Assembly: GCF_003057965.1 (NCBI RefSeq) | Contig: NZ_CP020921.1 | Location: forward strand, 1,065,001 to 1,129,000 | Direction of reading: 5' to 3' | DNA from: Thermodesulfobium acidiphilum | GTDB taxonomy: Bacteria > Thermodesulfobiota > Thermodesulfobiia > Thermodesulfobiales > Thermodesulfobiaceae | DNA: 64,000 nucleotides | Shown here: piece after piece, positions 46,580 to 54,523 of the stretch | How the letters are laid out: every line of letters starts with the position of its first letter | Position numbering within the stretch: the stretch's first letter is position 1 | Notes under the pieces: generated by a model | Databases searched by the model: none | The model's input: only the letters and a program-made list of their open reading frames with translations | What the model was told of the DNA's origin: nothing | Position numbers and translations under genes: made by a program

Positions 46580-47134
46580 CTATTGTTTGTCTTGGCCTCT
46601 AATGGAATTCTTGTCTACGTATGGAGCCAGTACAAAGCCTTCGCCTGGGAATACTGAAATGGGATTGCCATCCTTCAAAAAAACAACTTTCTTTACCCCA
46701 GGAAAACTCTCACAAGTATATACAATTTGCTTAAGAATATTACTAACCCTAAAAGAACCCCTTGCTTCGTAAAAAGAAGCAGGCAAGTCAAGCAAAACCT
46801 TATCTCCTTCTAAAATTACCTTATTAGGAGTCACCTTTGGCAATTCAGAAAAGTATCCACTTTTTCTCTCCTCTTCTGAAGGACCTCTGAAAAGAGAATC
46901 AATTAATTCAGAAATTGTACCAACCTGTTTTCTTACAGGAACAATTTTGCCTTCCTGCTCCCAGTATATCATAGCTTCATATCTTTGATTGTGATTGACA
47001 GGAGATACAGATTGTTGAGAAGTATTAGGTTTGGCATTATTCACGCCTTGTTGATTACTATTATTTTGATTCTCATTACAACCGCCTAAAAAGAACAAAC
47101 CAATTATAAGAATTAAAACTAAAAGTTTCCTCAT
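46580..47134 (-). CDS. GerMN-domain lipoprotein
   Basis: The 184-residue protein has a lipoprotein signal: hydrophobic residues 5-17, then the lipobox LGGC with Cys19 as the lipidated residue. A low-complexity Asn/Gln/Ser linker (about 22-48) follows, then a GerMN domain (about 50-165). The domain includes GTISELIDSLFRGPSEEERKSG, LDLPASF and GVKKVVFLKDG. GerMN domains occur in GerM and other envelope proteins and are thought to bind cell wall. It overlaps the upstream amidase gene by four bases, so both probably act in peptidoglycan turnover. Confidence 0.88.
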   Translation of the reverse strand: MRKLLVLILIIGLFFLGGCNENQNNSNQQGVNNAKPNTSQQSVSPVNHNQRYEAMIYWEQEGKIVPVRKQVGTISELIDSLFRGPSEEERKSGYFSELPKVTPNKVILEGDKVLLDLPASFYEARGSFRVSNILKQIVYTCESFPGVKKVVFLKDGNPISVFPGEGFVLAPYVDKNSIRGQDKQ

Positions 47135-48261
47135 TGATATATCTCCTTATAAGAATCATAAATTCCTTGTGCAATAGCCTGTGCTATTTTTTCTTGATAT
47201 GCTGCATCATAGACTTGTGCAGCCACTGTAGGATTAGTAATAAAATCAGTTTCGATCAAAATCGATGGCATTGTAGTATATTTTATTACCCAAAATGGCC
47301 TTCTAATTGGTCTATCGGTATAAACAGGATTAACCTTCGAAATATCGTTAATCATTATACTTGCGTACCTATAACTCTGTGGAGTATAGTAATAAACCTG
47401 AGTCCCATGTATCGACGGATCAGCACAGGCATTAAAATGAATGCTCAAAAAAAGAGCTGCCCTATTTTCATTTGCTATATTCACCCTTGCTTGAAGCTCA
47501 GATTCATCAGCGTCAAAACCCGGCATATTTGGTTTACCCCATACATCTGTGTCAGTTTCTCTAGTCATTATAACCTTAAAACCCATTTTTTCAAGTATGG
47601 GCTTTAAATGTAAAGCAACTCCTAACGTTGCTACCTTTTCTTGAACACCATTTGCCACACATCCAGGATCAGATCCTCCATGACCCGGATCAATTACTAT
47701 AATCTTTGAATTTTTAGCATTTAATGTACTGATAGAGCTACTCGTTACATTCAAATTTTCCTGAGAAGGCTGAGTTTTTGCAAGTTGATTTTTCTCTGGA
47801 GCATAATTATAAGGTACCACATTTTGTAACTCGCTTGTTATATCTTTTGCAAGGCTTATCAACGGAGTAGAACTTCCTACACTTATAAGTATTCCACCAT
47901 CAATTTTTGTTATATTATACTTTGCCTTAACGTTACTTCCTACAACTACCCTTACCATATCAGGTGTGTTCTGAGCAAAATGAATTTCACTCACAACATC
48001 TGTATTAGAAGTAGGTATAATAGCTCCTTTTCTGATAATTTTAGAGTTTTCTATATTTAAAACTATCCTTCCATCTTCCAATCTAAAATAGCTAAATTTA
48101 GGATTTCCCTGAATCTGAACAAATACAACTGCACTATTATTTTGAGAGGATTTAAAGAAAACGTTTTGAACAGTAAGGAGTTCTCCAGCCCTAGCAATAT
48201 TATATGAAAAAGCCATAGCACACAACAAGAAAAAAATTATATCAAAATACCTTAACCTCAT
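47131..48261 (-). CDS. N-acetylmuramoyl-L-alanine amidase with AMIN domain (AmiC-like)
   Basis: The 376-residue exported protein has a signal segment (about 6-25), an AMIN domain (about 30-130) that binds peptidoglycan or envelope proteins, and a C-terminal Amidase_3 domain (about 188-373). Zinc and catalytic residues are visible: His in IDPGHGGSDPG, Glu in ESELQARV, His in LSIHFNA, and Glu in ILIETDFITN. It cleaves the amide bond between muramic acid and the stem peptide, as in cell separation. Start and stop both sit in ATGA overlaps with neighbours. Confidence 0.94.
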   Translation of the reverse strand: MRLRYFDIIFFLLCAMAFSYNIARAGELLTVQNVFFKSSQNNSAVVFVQIQGNPKFSYFRLEDGRIVLNIENSKIIRKGAIIPTSNTDVVSEIHFAQNTPDMVRVVVGSNVKAKYNITKIDGGILISVGSSTPLISLAKDITSELQNVVPYNYAPEKNQLAKTQPSQENLNVTSSSISTLNAKNSKIIVIDPGHGGSDPGCVANGVQEKVATLGVALHLKPILEKMGFKVIMTRETDTDVWGKPNMPGFDADESELQARVNIANENRAALFLSIHFNACADPSIHGTQVYYYTPQSYRYASIMINDISKVNPVYTDRPIRRPFWVIKYTTMPSILIETDFITNPTVAAQVYDAAYQEKIAQAIAQGIYDSYKEIYQ

Positions 48262-49004
48262 TGGGGTGTTAGCTCTTTTATTAACATATTTACCTCAGAG
48301 CTTTGATCAGAATTAAAATATATTTTAAAAGGCTTTGTATCAGGCCAAATTGGCCATACTCTCCTGCCAGTTATTCCGTCATATAAATCGTTATAAGAAA
48401 CTATAGTTCCTTCTAAATCTTTTTTAGATGGAATTTGTTTTTCACCTTCGGGATAGATTAATCTACCCTCTTTATTGTATACCTCAAGCCATGCGTCTAC
48501 CTCTACCCATCCCTGAGAAAGTCTTTTCAGTCTGTCTGTAACAACATACACATATCTTAAAGGATTTATTGGTTTTAATCCCATAGGACTTACTGGGTTT
48601 GTATCGAAAAATGAAAATACATAAAGTTTACTCGCGTTATATTTAGCTAATATATTCTTTACAATTCTTTCATTTAAAGGACCATGCGATCTGTCAAGAA
48701 GAACTTTTTTACTAAACTCATCTACTTTAACGTTCTTCCCTACAGCTATATGCATTTTGGCCTCCCTTGGATCTACAAATTTTATCTCCCCTAAATTGCT
48801 AAAGAAACTATCGTCCTTAACTGCACTTCTAACTTCTTTTAAAAAAATATCTTTTGGACCATAATAATCTGCCAATAACAAAACGGGCACGCACTTTTTC
48901 TCCTTTTCCTCTGAATACCCCATCGAAGAAAAAGAAGAAAACAAAAAAATTAAAAGCGACAAAAAAATAAATATATACTTAATATTATATACCCACCAAC
49001 ACAA
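48258..49004 (-). CDS. Exported protein of unknown function
   Basis: The 248-residue protein has a hydrophobic N-terminus (about 10-27, ending FSSMGYS) that looks like a signal peptide. The mature part contains LLLADYYGPKDIF, a basic helical region (SKKVLLDRSHGPLNERIVKNIL) and strands around RYVYVVTDRL. No family is recognised. Its stop overlaps the amidase start by four bases, so it belongs to the same envelope operon. The start is uncertain because the only purine-rich site lies close to the first codons. Confidence 0.75.
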   Translation of the reverse strand: MCWWVYNIKYIFIFLSLLIFLFSSFSSMGYSEEKEKKCVPVLLLADYYGPKDIFLKEVRSAVKDDSFFSNLGEIKFVDPREAKMHIAVGKNVKVDEFSKKVLLDRSHGPLNERIVKNILAKYNASKLYVFSFFDTNPVSPMGLKPINPLRYVYVVTDRLKRLSQGWVEVDAWLEVYNKEGRLIYPEGEKQIPSKKDLEGTIVSYNDLYDGITGRRVWPIWPDTKPFKIYFNSDQSSEVNMLIKELTPQ

Positions 49005-49100
49005 TAATCATTAATTAAATTATAACAATAAAAATTAAAATATAATTAAAATCCTTATATTAAATAAGTTTATTCAATGATATTTACAACATCTACTAAA

Positions 49101-49574
49101 TTACCTGGCTGGCCTATAAATTCCTATATGAACTATAAGTGCATCATCAGTAGAGAAAGCAATACCTTTATTGTCATACCTTGCATAAACCTCAGCAATA
49201 GTAGAACCGTCAGGATGATCATCAGAAATAGTTGGTATACCGAAGACATTTAAAGCTTTTTCGATGTGATCTCCTAAACAAATTCCCTCTTTTGTAATAT
49301 AAAATTTGCTCAAAAACATAACTGGAAAAGCATAGACATTTATTAAATCTAAAACCCAATTGTCTGAAATTTTTTCGTAATACATTTCTAAATTAGCATG
49401 TTCAAATCCTTCAATTTTAAAAAATCTACCGTCAAGTTCAAAATCCTTGCTGCTTGTTGGTTCTGTATCCAAAATTTTATTAACTTCCATGGGATTCATT
49501 CCTAATCTTATATCGCCAACACCAACACCTGGTAAAATTAGCCAAGGATTCTTTTTTACAGGTCTATTAGCCAT
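49101..49574 (-). CDS. Unknown protein with two G-x-x-L-G-D/M repeats
   Basis: The 157-residue protein without signal peptide contains two similar segments, PGVGVGDIRLGMNPMEVNKIL near the start and GICLGDHIEKALNVFGIP near 100. These recall the short repeats (G-I-x-L-G-x-S-x-x-E-V) of SmpA/BamE-like or related small domains. Between them are alternating strands and aromatic residues. It overlaps the acyltransferase stop by eight bases, so translation is probably coupled. No function is assigned. Confidence 0.7.
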   Translation of the reverse strand: MANRPVKKNPWLILPGVGVGDIRLGMNPMEVNKILDTEPTSSKDFELDGRFFKIEGFEHANLEMYYEKISDNWVLDLINVYAFPVMFLSKFYITKEGICLGDHIEKALNVFGIPTISDDHPDGSTIAEVYARYDNKGIAFSTDDALIVHIGIYRPAR

Positions 49575-50481
49575 AAAGTTCTTTATTTACCTCCTTATTA
49601 GGCAAGGTTTTAAATCTTTTCTGACACCAAAGCCATTGTTCAGGATGAAGCTTTATCATACGTTCCGTTCTTCTAACCACCTCTGTCATCGCTTGCAAAA
49701 TCCATTCGTCTCTTGGTAAAGATCTATCGATTTTTATCTCAGGTTCAATTATTAAACAGTGTTCGTTGTTTTCTTTTCTGAAAGTAAAAGCTGTAAACAT
49801 GCTCACATTCCCCCTATATGCAAAGTATGCTGCTCCTGGATATGTTGAAGCTTTGATCCCAAAAAAATCTATAAAAATACCATTTTTTCCTGCATCCTGA
49901 TCGGATAATAGTGCAAACAATTTGCCTGTTTTAAGTATTTTTAGACCTTCTCTTAAAGAGTTTTCCTTTTCAACCAGAATTATCCCCTTTGTCAGCCTCA
50001 GAAAGGAAAACAATCTATCAATAATATCTCTTACCTGTTCTTTAACTACTATTGCTATAGGAATTTTAAGTCCTATTGACATTGTAGCTAAAAGTTCCCA
50101 GTTACCAATGTGAGCTGACGCAACTACAAAAGATTTTCTTTCTTTAAGCACTTCAGAAAAGTTTTCCAGACCTATTACTTCTACATTTTTCATTATTTCC
50201 GTAATATCCTTATTTCTTGCTTTTACTAATTCTATTAAATTTAGCACGTAGTGAGACAAATTTTTTACAGCTAAATCTCTTTTCTTTTTATCCGACCACT
50301 CAGGAAACACTAAAGACAAATTTTTTAAGATCAGTTCTCTTGACCTTGGCAATAAAAAATACAATAATCTGCCACAGATTGAAGCAAATGTATTACTTAA
50401 TCTGTCTGGAATTTTATCTATACAAAAAATTAAAAAATTAATAATCTTAGATTTCAAACCTGAAGTTCTCTGGCGAAACAT
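49567..50481 (-). CDS. Lipid A biosynthesis acyltransferase (LpxL/HtrB family)
   Basis: The 304-residue membrane-associated acyltransferase has the catalytic HX4E motif in AHIGNWE (His124, Glu129). Downstream are LSDQDAGKNGIFIDFFG and the PGAAYFAYR segment, and the end HPEQWLWCQKRFKTLP. It adds secondary acyl chains to lipid A (or a related lipid), indicating an LPS-bearing outer membrane. Its annotated start lies 35 bases inside the upstream CoA-binding gene; an internal TTG about ten codons later is also possible. Confidence 0.9.
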   Translation of the reverse strand: MFRQRTSGLKSKIINFLIFCIDKIPDRLSNTFASICGRLLYFLLPRSRELILKNLSLVFPEWSDKKKRDLAVKNLSHYVLNLIELVKARNKDITEIMKNVEVIGLENFSEVLKERKSFVVASAHIGNWELLATMSIGLKIPIAIVVKEQVRDIIDRLFSFLRLTKGIILVEKENSLREGLKILKTGKLFALLSDQDAGKNGIFIDFFGIKASTYPGAAYFAYRGNVSMFTAFTFRKENNEHCLIIEPEIKIDRSLPRDEWILQAMTEVVRRTERMIKLHPEQWLWCQKRFKTLPNKEVNKELYG

Positions 50482-50860
50482 CCATCATAATGCAAGCTTT
50501 TGCAACAAAATTTATATCATTTTTTTTACAAAATTCTATTGCCTCATCAGATTCTGAACCTGGTTGAAACCAAACATTTCGGATGTTTAACTTAACCATA
50601 TCCTCTAAAACAGGAAGTGTTTTATCTGGGGGGATTATTAATACAATTGCTTCTGGTATTTCTGGTAAAGAAGATATATTGGGATATACCTTAAATCCAT
50701 CGATTTCTTTAGCTGCTACATGTACTGGATATACTGTAAAACCTCTTCCCACAAGAGTTTTGAAAACTTTATAACCATATTTTTCTTTTTTAGGACTTGC
50801 TCCTACCACTGCCCATTTCTTAAATTTTTCAAACATATCAATATTATTTTCTTCGACCAC
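50447..50860 (-). CDS. CoA-binding domain protein (YccU-like)
   Basis: The 137-residue Rossmann-fold protein has KKWAVVGASPKKEKYGYKVF, GFTVYPVHVAAKEIDG and VWFQPGSESDEAIEFC, typical of the small CoA_binding family related to succinyl-CoA ligase alpha subunits. Its physiological role is unknown. The start is uncertain: the GTG at 50860 is about 17 bases from the nearest GAGGAG. The next gene overlaps its 3' end by 35 bases. Confidence 0.88.
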   Translation of the reverse strand: MVEENNIDMFEKFKKWAVVGASPKKEKYGYKVFKTLVGRGFTVYPVHVAAKEIDGFKVYPNISSLPEIPEAIVLIIPPDKTLPVLEDMVKLNIRNVWFQPGSESDEAIEFCKKNDINFVAKACIMMDVSPENFRFEI

Positions 50861-51018
50861 TTTTTTTATTTCTGCTCCTCTCTAGAATTAGAAATAGCGC
50901 TAAATATAATATATCATAATACAAACACATATTTTTTAACTCTAAACTTTGATCGTACTTTTCGAGATATCATTAACTATTAAGTAAACTTAGCACGTAC
51001 ATATTTTGATCTATATAG

Positions 51019-51024
51019 TATAAT
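51019..51024 (+). promoter_or_regulatory. -10 box of the tmRNA promoter
   Basis: A perfect TATAAT ends nine bases before the first base of the tmRNA, the expected spacing for a stable RNA start. No good -35 box is visible 16-18 bases upstream (CGTACA is the best), so extra elements may matter. Confidence 0.6.
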
Positions 51025-51032
51025 ATAGTTAT

Positions 51033-51390
51033 GGGGGCGACAGGTTTCGACATGGAGTTTTATGCAAAAACTTGCGAGTCGAGGTGGCGTTGGCCTCGTA
51101 AAAAAGCGCCAAAAAAATAACTGCCAACAACAACAGTTTAGCTTTAGCAGCTTAATCTACTCTTCGGAGTAGATGTAATACTTTGTGTGCTTCCTCTCGG
51201 CATACAATTTTAACTTAGAGAGGAAGAAGAAAAGTTTGACCTGGACTTTTCTTCTAAATAACAGGTCTTAGCCTTCAAGAACCGTGTCCAGAGCGGGTCA
51301 AGAAGGCGAGATTAAAAACTCTGGACTACACTCGTAGAGGGTTTTTGCATTGCTTTATGGACGTGGGTTCGATTCCCACCGCCTCCACCA
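51033..51390 (+). ncRNA. ssrA: tmRNA (ssrA)
   Basis: The 358-base transfer-messenger RNA rescues stalled ribosomes. The 5' end GGGGGCGACAGGTTTCGAC and 3' end with TTCGATTCCCACCGCCTCCACCA form the alanyl tRNA-like domain, with a G-U pair expected in the acceptor stem. The tag coding part runs from about 51108 to a UAA at 51153-51155. Pseudoknot-like repeats follow (CTCTTCGGAGTAG; CCTCTCGG...AGAGAGG; CTGGACTTTTCTT). CCA is encoded. A Type III restriction-modification system begins 62 bases beyond its 3' end; ssrA is a common integration site for mobile DNA. Confidence 0.97.
51108..51155 (+). other. tmRNA proteolysis-tag reading frame
   Basis: Within ssrA, codons from GCC (51108) read AKKITANNNSLALAA and end at UAA. 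The ALAA ending is the usual signal for ClpXP-type proteases. The resume codon is inferred from tag length and position in other tmRNAs; the centre ANNNS is Asn-rich. Confidence 0.75.
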
Positions 51391-51452
51391 AATTAGTGAG
51401 AATTTTCTCTCTGATAGTTATTTTTTCATTTGCAAAGCCATAACAATATTAA

Positions 51453-54389
51453 TCATAAAATTAACTTAATTTTGTCTTCAAAATCGTCAAAATTATCAAA
51501 CCAATATCTTTTATAATTTTCTCCCACTTTAGCAATATCATTAGTATAAAGAAGTAGTTTAGTAGAAATATTAAATTCGTTATATAAAAAAACTTTGTTT
51601 TCAAAAATCTTTCTGTACCCATCTACTTTGTGTTGGTAATCAGCAAAATTTGTCCCTTTCGGATCAACAAACAAAATCAGGTATCGCTTATCTTTTTGCA
51701 TCCAAAAAATAAAGTCCGGCTTGAAATTCGCGATTTTATTTTCTTTCGGATTGTAATAAGGTATCAATACTTCATCCAGCGTTTGATCAAGTTTTGAAAA
51801 CATCCACCAGTCAAATTGAACAAATATATTGTTTGGTTTGGCAAGATATTCTTCCAGTTGCTCAATAAATCTTACCTCGCTATCAACATTGATAATATGG
51901 TTGAGATAATCAATTTTTTCGGTTTCTGAAACTATCATCGGAAGGTAGTAATGATTAGCCAAATACTTGATCTTTAATCTGTCATACTTAATTTCTGGCT
52001 GAAAATCCAATTCTAATTGTTTTATTGCTTTTTTATACTTTTCTTTATTCTTTGTTCTTTCAAACTCTTCATCAATTTCTTTCTCTTTAGTCGCTTTCTG
52101 GGGATAATTTTTTACTTTGTCAAGCGCTTCTAGGATTCTTTGATATTTTTCTCCATCGCTAAATCTAACATGTCTGAAATGCACAATTTCATTTTCCAAT
52201 TCTTTAAATTTATCAAACTCTTTGCTTTTAACGCCGAGATAGCCAAAAATCCGGCCAAGGATTAACTCCGGCTCAAAGAGAGAGTTCTTTTCGTTAAAGT
52301 CATAATATCGTTCCTTTTTTGCAAAACTTTCATTCGCCTTTTTTAAAACCTTCACTTCACAGTCATATTTGGCTAAAGCGATTTTATCACCTAAAAATCC
52401 ATAAAACTTCGAGGTTATATCAAAATCTTCGCGGCTGATAGAGTATTTTTGCGGGTCTTTTTCTTCGGCAAAAATCCTTTCAGAGTTTTTGTAAACCGGC
52501 ACCAAAAGAAGATGTTTTTGCGCTTCGGGATTTAAAATAAACGCTTCGCCCAAACTCTTGTCCTGTTTTTCTGCCTTCAATGTTGCAATTATTTCCTTCA
52601 AGTTTTCAGCGTTAGTCCCGAAAACAAACAAGCTTTCAATCGGCAAAATCAGATTTTTGGCTTTCTCAAATAATTGCCTGTCTACTTCATTTGCATTGTA
52701 CAAATTTTGGAGTCTTTTTCTTTTGTTTTTCTGCGGTTCTATTCTTACGCCCCTGCCCACTGATTGCAAAACGAATTTTTTAGCATCGCTTCCAACTCCG
52801 ATGTTAACAAATAGAAGTAGATTGGGTCTATTAGAATCCCAGCCCTCGTAAAAAGAGCGGGAGCCCATTAAAATGTTTATATCGGAATCATCGCGATTTA
52901 TTCGCCTGAAATAACTTTCGTTCTCAAAACTTTCGTTTATTTCATATCCTTCAAGTTTGTCCTTTAGCCAGCCGGAGATATCGCCGATTTTAATTAACGC
53001 AAACGGCTTTTCGGCTGTCCTAAGTTTAAAAATCAATTCATTTCTGTTGCCTGGAATTTTCAAAACTTCAATACTACCCGGAGTTTTAGCGTTCAAAGCA
53101 TATTTCAAAATATCCTCGTAATCCAATTTTGAAGCCAAGTCAGCGTTGATAGTGCACTCCAACTCCTCAAATACAAATTTAGTGTTGTCGCGAAATTCTT
53201 GGACAAGTTCCTCTTTTGCTATTTTAAGTAAATCGGCTCTAATTTCGTTTCTCGCAACTCTTTCCAGTTCCCTGAAAAATAATTCTAGATCAGCTTCTTC
53301 CACATTCACAGAATTAACCAGCGTCAAAAGTAGCGGGCAATGATACAATGAGTTATCAACTTTCCTTATTTCTTCAAAATACTTATAGATATAAGTTAAT
53401 AGCAAAAGAGTTTTTAAAACGATTTTTTGCTTCTCAATTAGGGAAAAATCATCTTTACTTTTAAATGCACTAATATTTGATTGAGACACATAAATATGCT
53501 TACCATACCCTTCTTCAACGAACCTTGAAAGATTAAAATTAAACGCACAGGTCGCAAAGTCCCTTGGATCGGTAAATGTAGCTGAAAAATTAAATAAGAA
53601 TCCGTTCCTTGAGAGGATAGAATATAAGATCTGCCGTTTGCTATCTTCTTTGTCTCCTTTATGAGCTTCGTCCAGAAGAATATACCATTTACCGCTATTG
53701 TCATAATTTTTGAAATTGACAATTTTTTCCTTATGTTCGTCAGAGATCAAATCAGAACGATAATAGAAAACAGTAATTTCGTTTTTCCCAAACGGTAAAG
53801 CGTTTTCGCGTTTTACACTCTCATAATCTCGCAAACTTTTAAGATTTATCTTCGTTTCAAAGTTAAAATTGTTAAACTCATCAACATGACTTTTAAATTG
53901 GTCCAAAAGGTCATCACGGTGCGTTAAAAAGAGAATATCCCGCGTCGGCAATTCTTTTTCGGCAATCAGTTTGCCCAAAAGTTCAATCAATTTCACTATA
54001 ATCAGCGTTTTGCCCGAACCTGTCGCCATCCAGAAACTCATTCTGTTGATAAAGTAGGCATATGATATCTTATTCTTAATTATCGGATAATCTTCAGGAT
54101 ATTCCAAAAGATATTTTGCAGTTTTACTATCCTGCTTTTTCTTTAAGTCGTAATCAAAATCTTCTTCCAAACCATTAAGCTTGTAATGATCAAACAACTC
54201 CTTTTTATCAGCATTCCTGTCCTTAAAAAATAAATGCAAGGCTTTTAGGGCGTTTTTTAACGCATTTTGCTGAAAATCAAAGAGCGCTTTATCTTTTGAA
54301 AACCGCACAAAATCAAATCCTTGCCACTTTACCGGCAAGTTTTCAAAAGAAATATCATCTACGATGTTTTGGAGATGTAACTTACTCAT
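51453..54389 (-). CDS. res: Type III restriction enzyme, Res subunit
   Basis: The 978-residue restriction subunit is a superfamily 2 translocase/helicase with a C-terminal nuclease. Walker A ATGSGKT is at 122-128, motif Ia is in LTHRDDLLDQF, the DEAH box is in LLDEAHKG, motif III is in FSATF, and motif VI is around VLQSVGRGVRIEP. The C-terminal endonuclease is marked by PDFIFW, then FVDPKG, a PD-D/E-x-K-type site. With Mod it would cut DNA having unmethylated sites. GAGGAAAG precedes the ATG, which overlaps the remnant of a decayed middle gene. Its 3' end converges on ssrA. GC-richer codons appear here than in neighbouring core genes, consistent with transfer. Confidence 0.94.
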   Translation of the reverse strand: MSKLHLQNIVDDISFENLPVKWQGFDFVRFSKDKALFDFQQNALKNALKALHLFFKDRNADKKELFDHYKLNGLEEDFDYDLKKKQDSKTAKYLLEYPEDYPIIKNKISYAYFINRMSFWMATGSGKTLIIVKLIELLGKLIAEKELPTRDILFLTHRDDLLDQFKSHVDEFNNFNFETKINLKSLRDYESVKRENALPFGKNEITVFYYRSDLISDEHKEKIVNFKNYDNSGKWYILLDEAHKGDKEDSKRQILYSILSRNGFLFNFSATFTDPRDFATCAFNFNLSRFVEEGYGKHIYVSQSNISAFKSKDDFSLIEKQKIVLKTLLLLTYIYKYFEEIRKVDNSLYHCPLLLTLVNSVNVEEADLELFFRELERVARNEIRADLLKIAKEELVQEFRDNTKFVFEELECTINADLASKLDYEDILKYALNAKTPGSIEVLKIPGNRNELIFKLRTAEKPFALIKIGDISGWLKDKLEGYEINESFENESYFRRINRDDSDINILMGSRSFYEGWDSNRPNLLLFVNIGVGSDAKKFVLQSVGRGVRIEPQKNKRKRLQNLYNANEVDRQLFEKAKNLILPIESLFVFGTNAENLKEIIATLKAEKQDKSLGEAFILNPEAQKHLLLVPVYKNSERIFAEEKDPQKYSISREDFDITSKFYGFLGDKIALAKYDCEVKVLKKANESFAKKERYYDFNEKNSLFEPELILGRIFGYLGVKSKEFDKFKELENEIVHFRHVRFSDGEKYQRILEALDKVKNYPQKATKEKEIDEEFERTKNKEKYKKAIKQLELDFQPEIKYDRLKIKYLANHYYLPMIVSETEKIDYLNHIINVDSEVRFIEQLEEYLAKPNNIFVQFDWWMFSKLDQTLDEVLIPYYNPKENKIANFKPDFIFWMQKDKRYLILFVDPKGTNFADYQHKVDGYRKIFENKVFLYNEFNISTKLLLYTNDIAKVGENYKRYWFDNFDDFEDKIKLIL

Positions 54390-54523
54390 TGCATTCTTTC
54401 CTCATTTGACTACCTTTCGCTTTTTTCTTTGTCGTTACATTCAGTATTTGCAAAAGCACAAATACACTTCAAATACTCATCCCGCCAAGATGACTTGAAT
54501 TCAATAGTTTGGGATTCTTCCAT
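54382..54523 (-). pseudogene. Remnant of a middle gene: AlbA_2-type N-terminus plus out-of-frame C-terminal tail
   Basis: From an ATG at 54523, overlapping the mod stop as TGATG, a 37-codon frame reads MEESQTIEFKSSWRDEYLK and then CICAFANTE before diverging and stopping at 54410. This is the conserved start of AlbA_2 (Schlafen AlbA_2-like) DNA-binding proteins, which are normally hundreds of residues long. In the next frame, 54438-54382 encodes VTTKKKAKGSQMRKECNE and stops overlapping the res ATG, as a normal upstream gene's C-terminus would. The simplest reading is an internal deletion that joined the first 28 codons to the last 18 out of frame. Confidence 0.7.

Noticed and set aside
51391-51430. 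Terminator hairpin after tmRNA
   Set aside because: Only a four- to five-base GAGAA/TTCTC pairing with a tiny loop precedes the T-run; too weak to list as a terminator.
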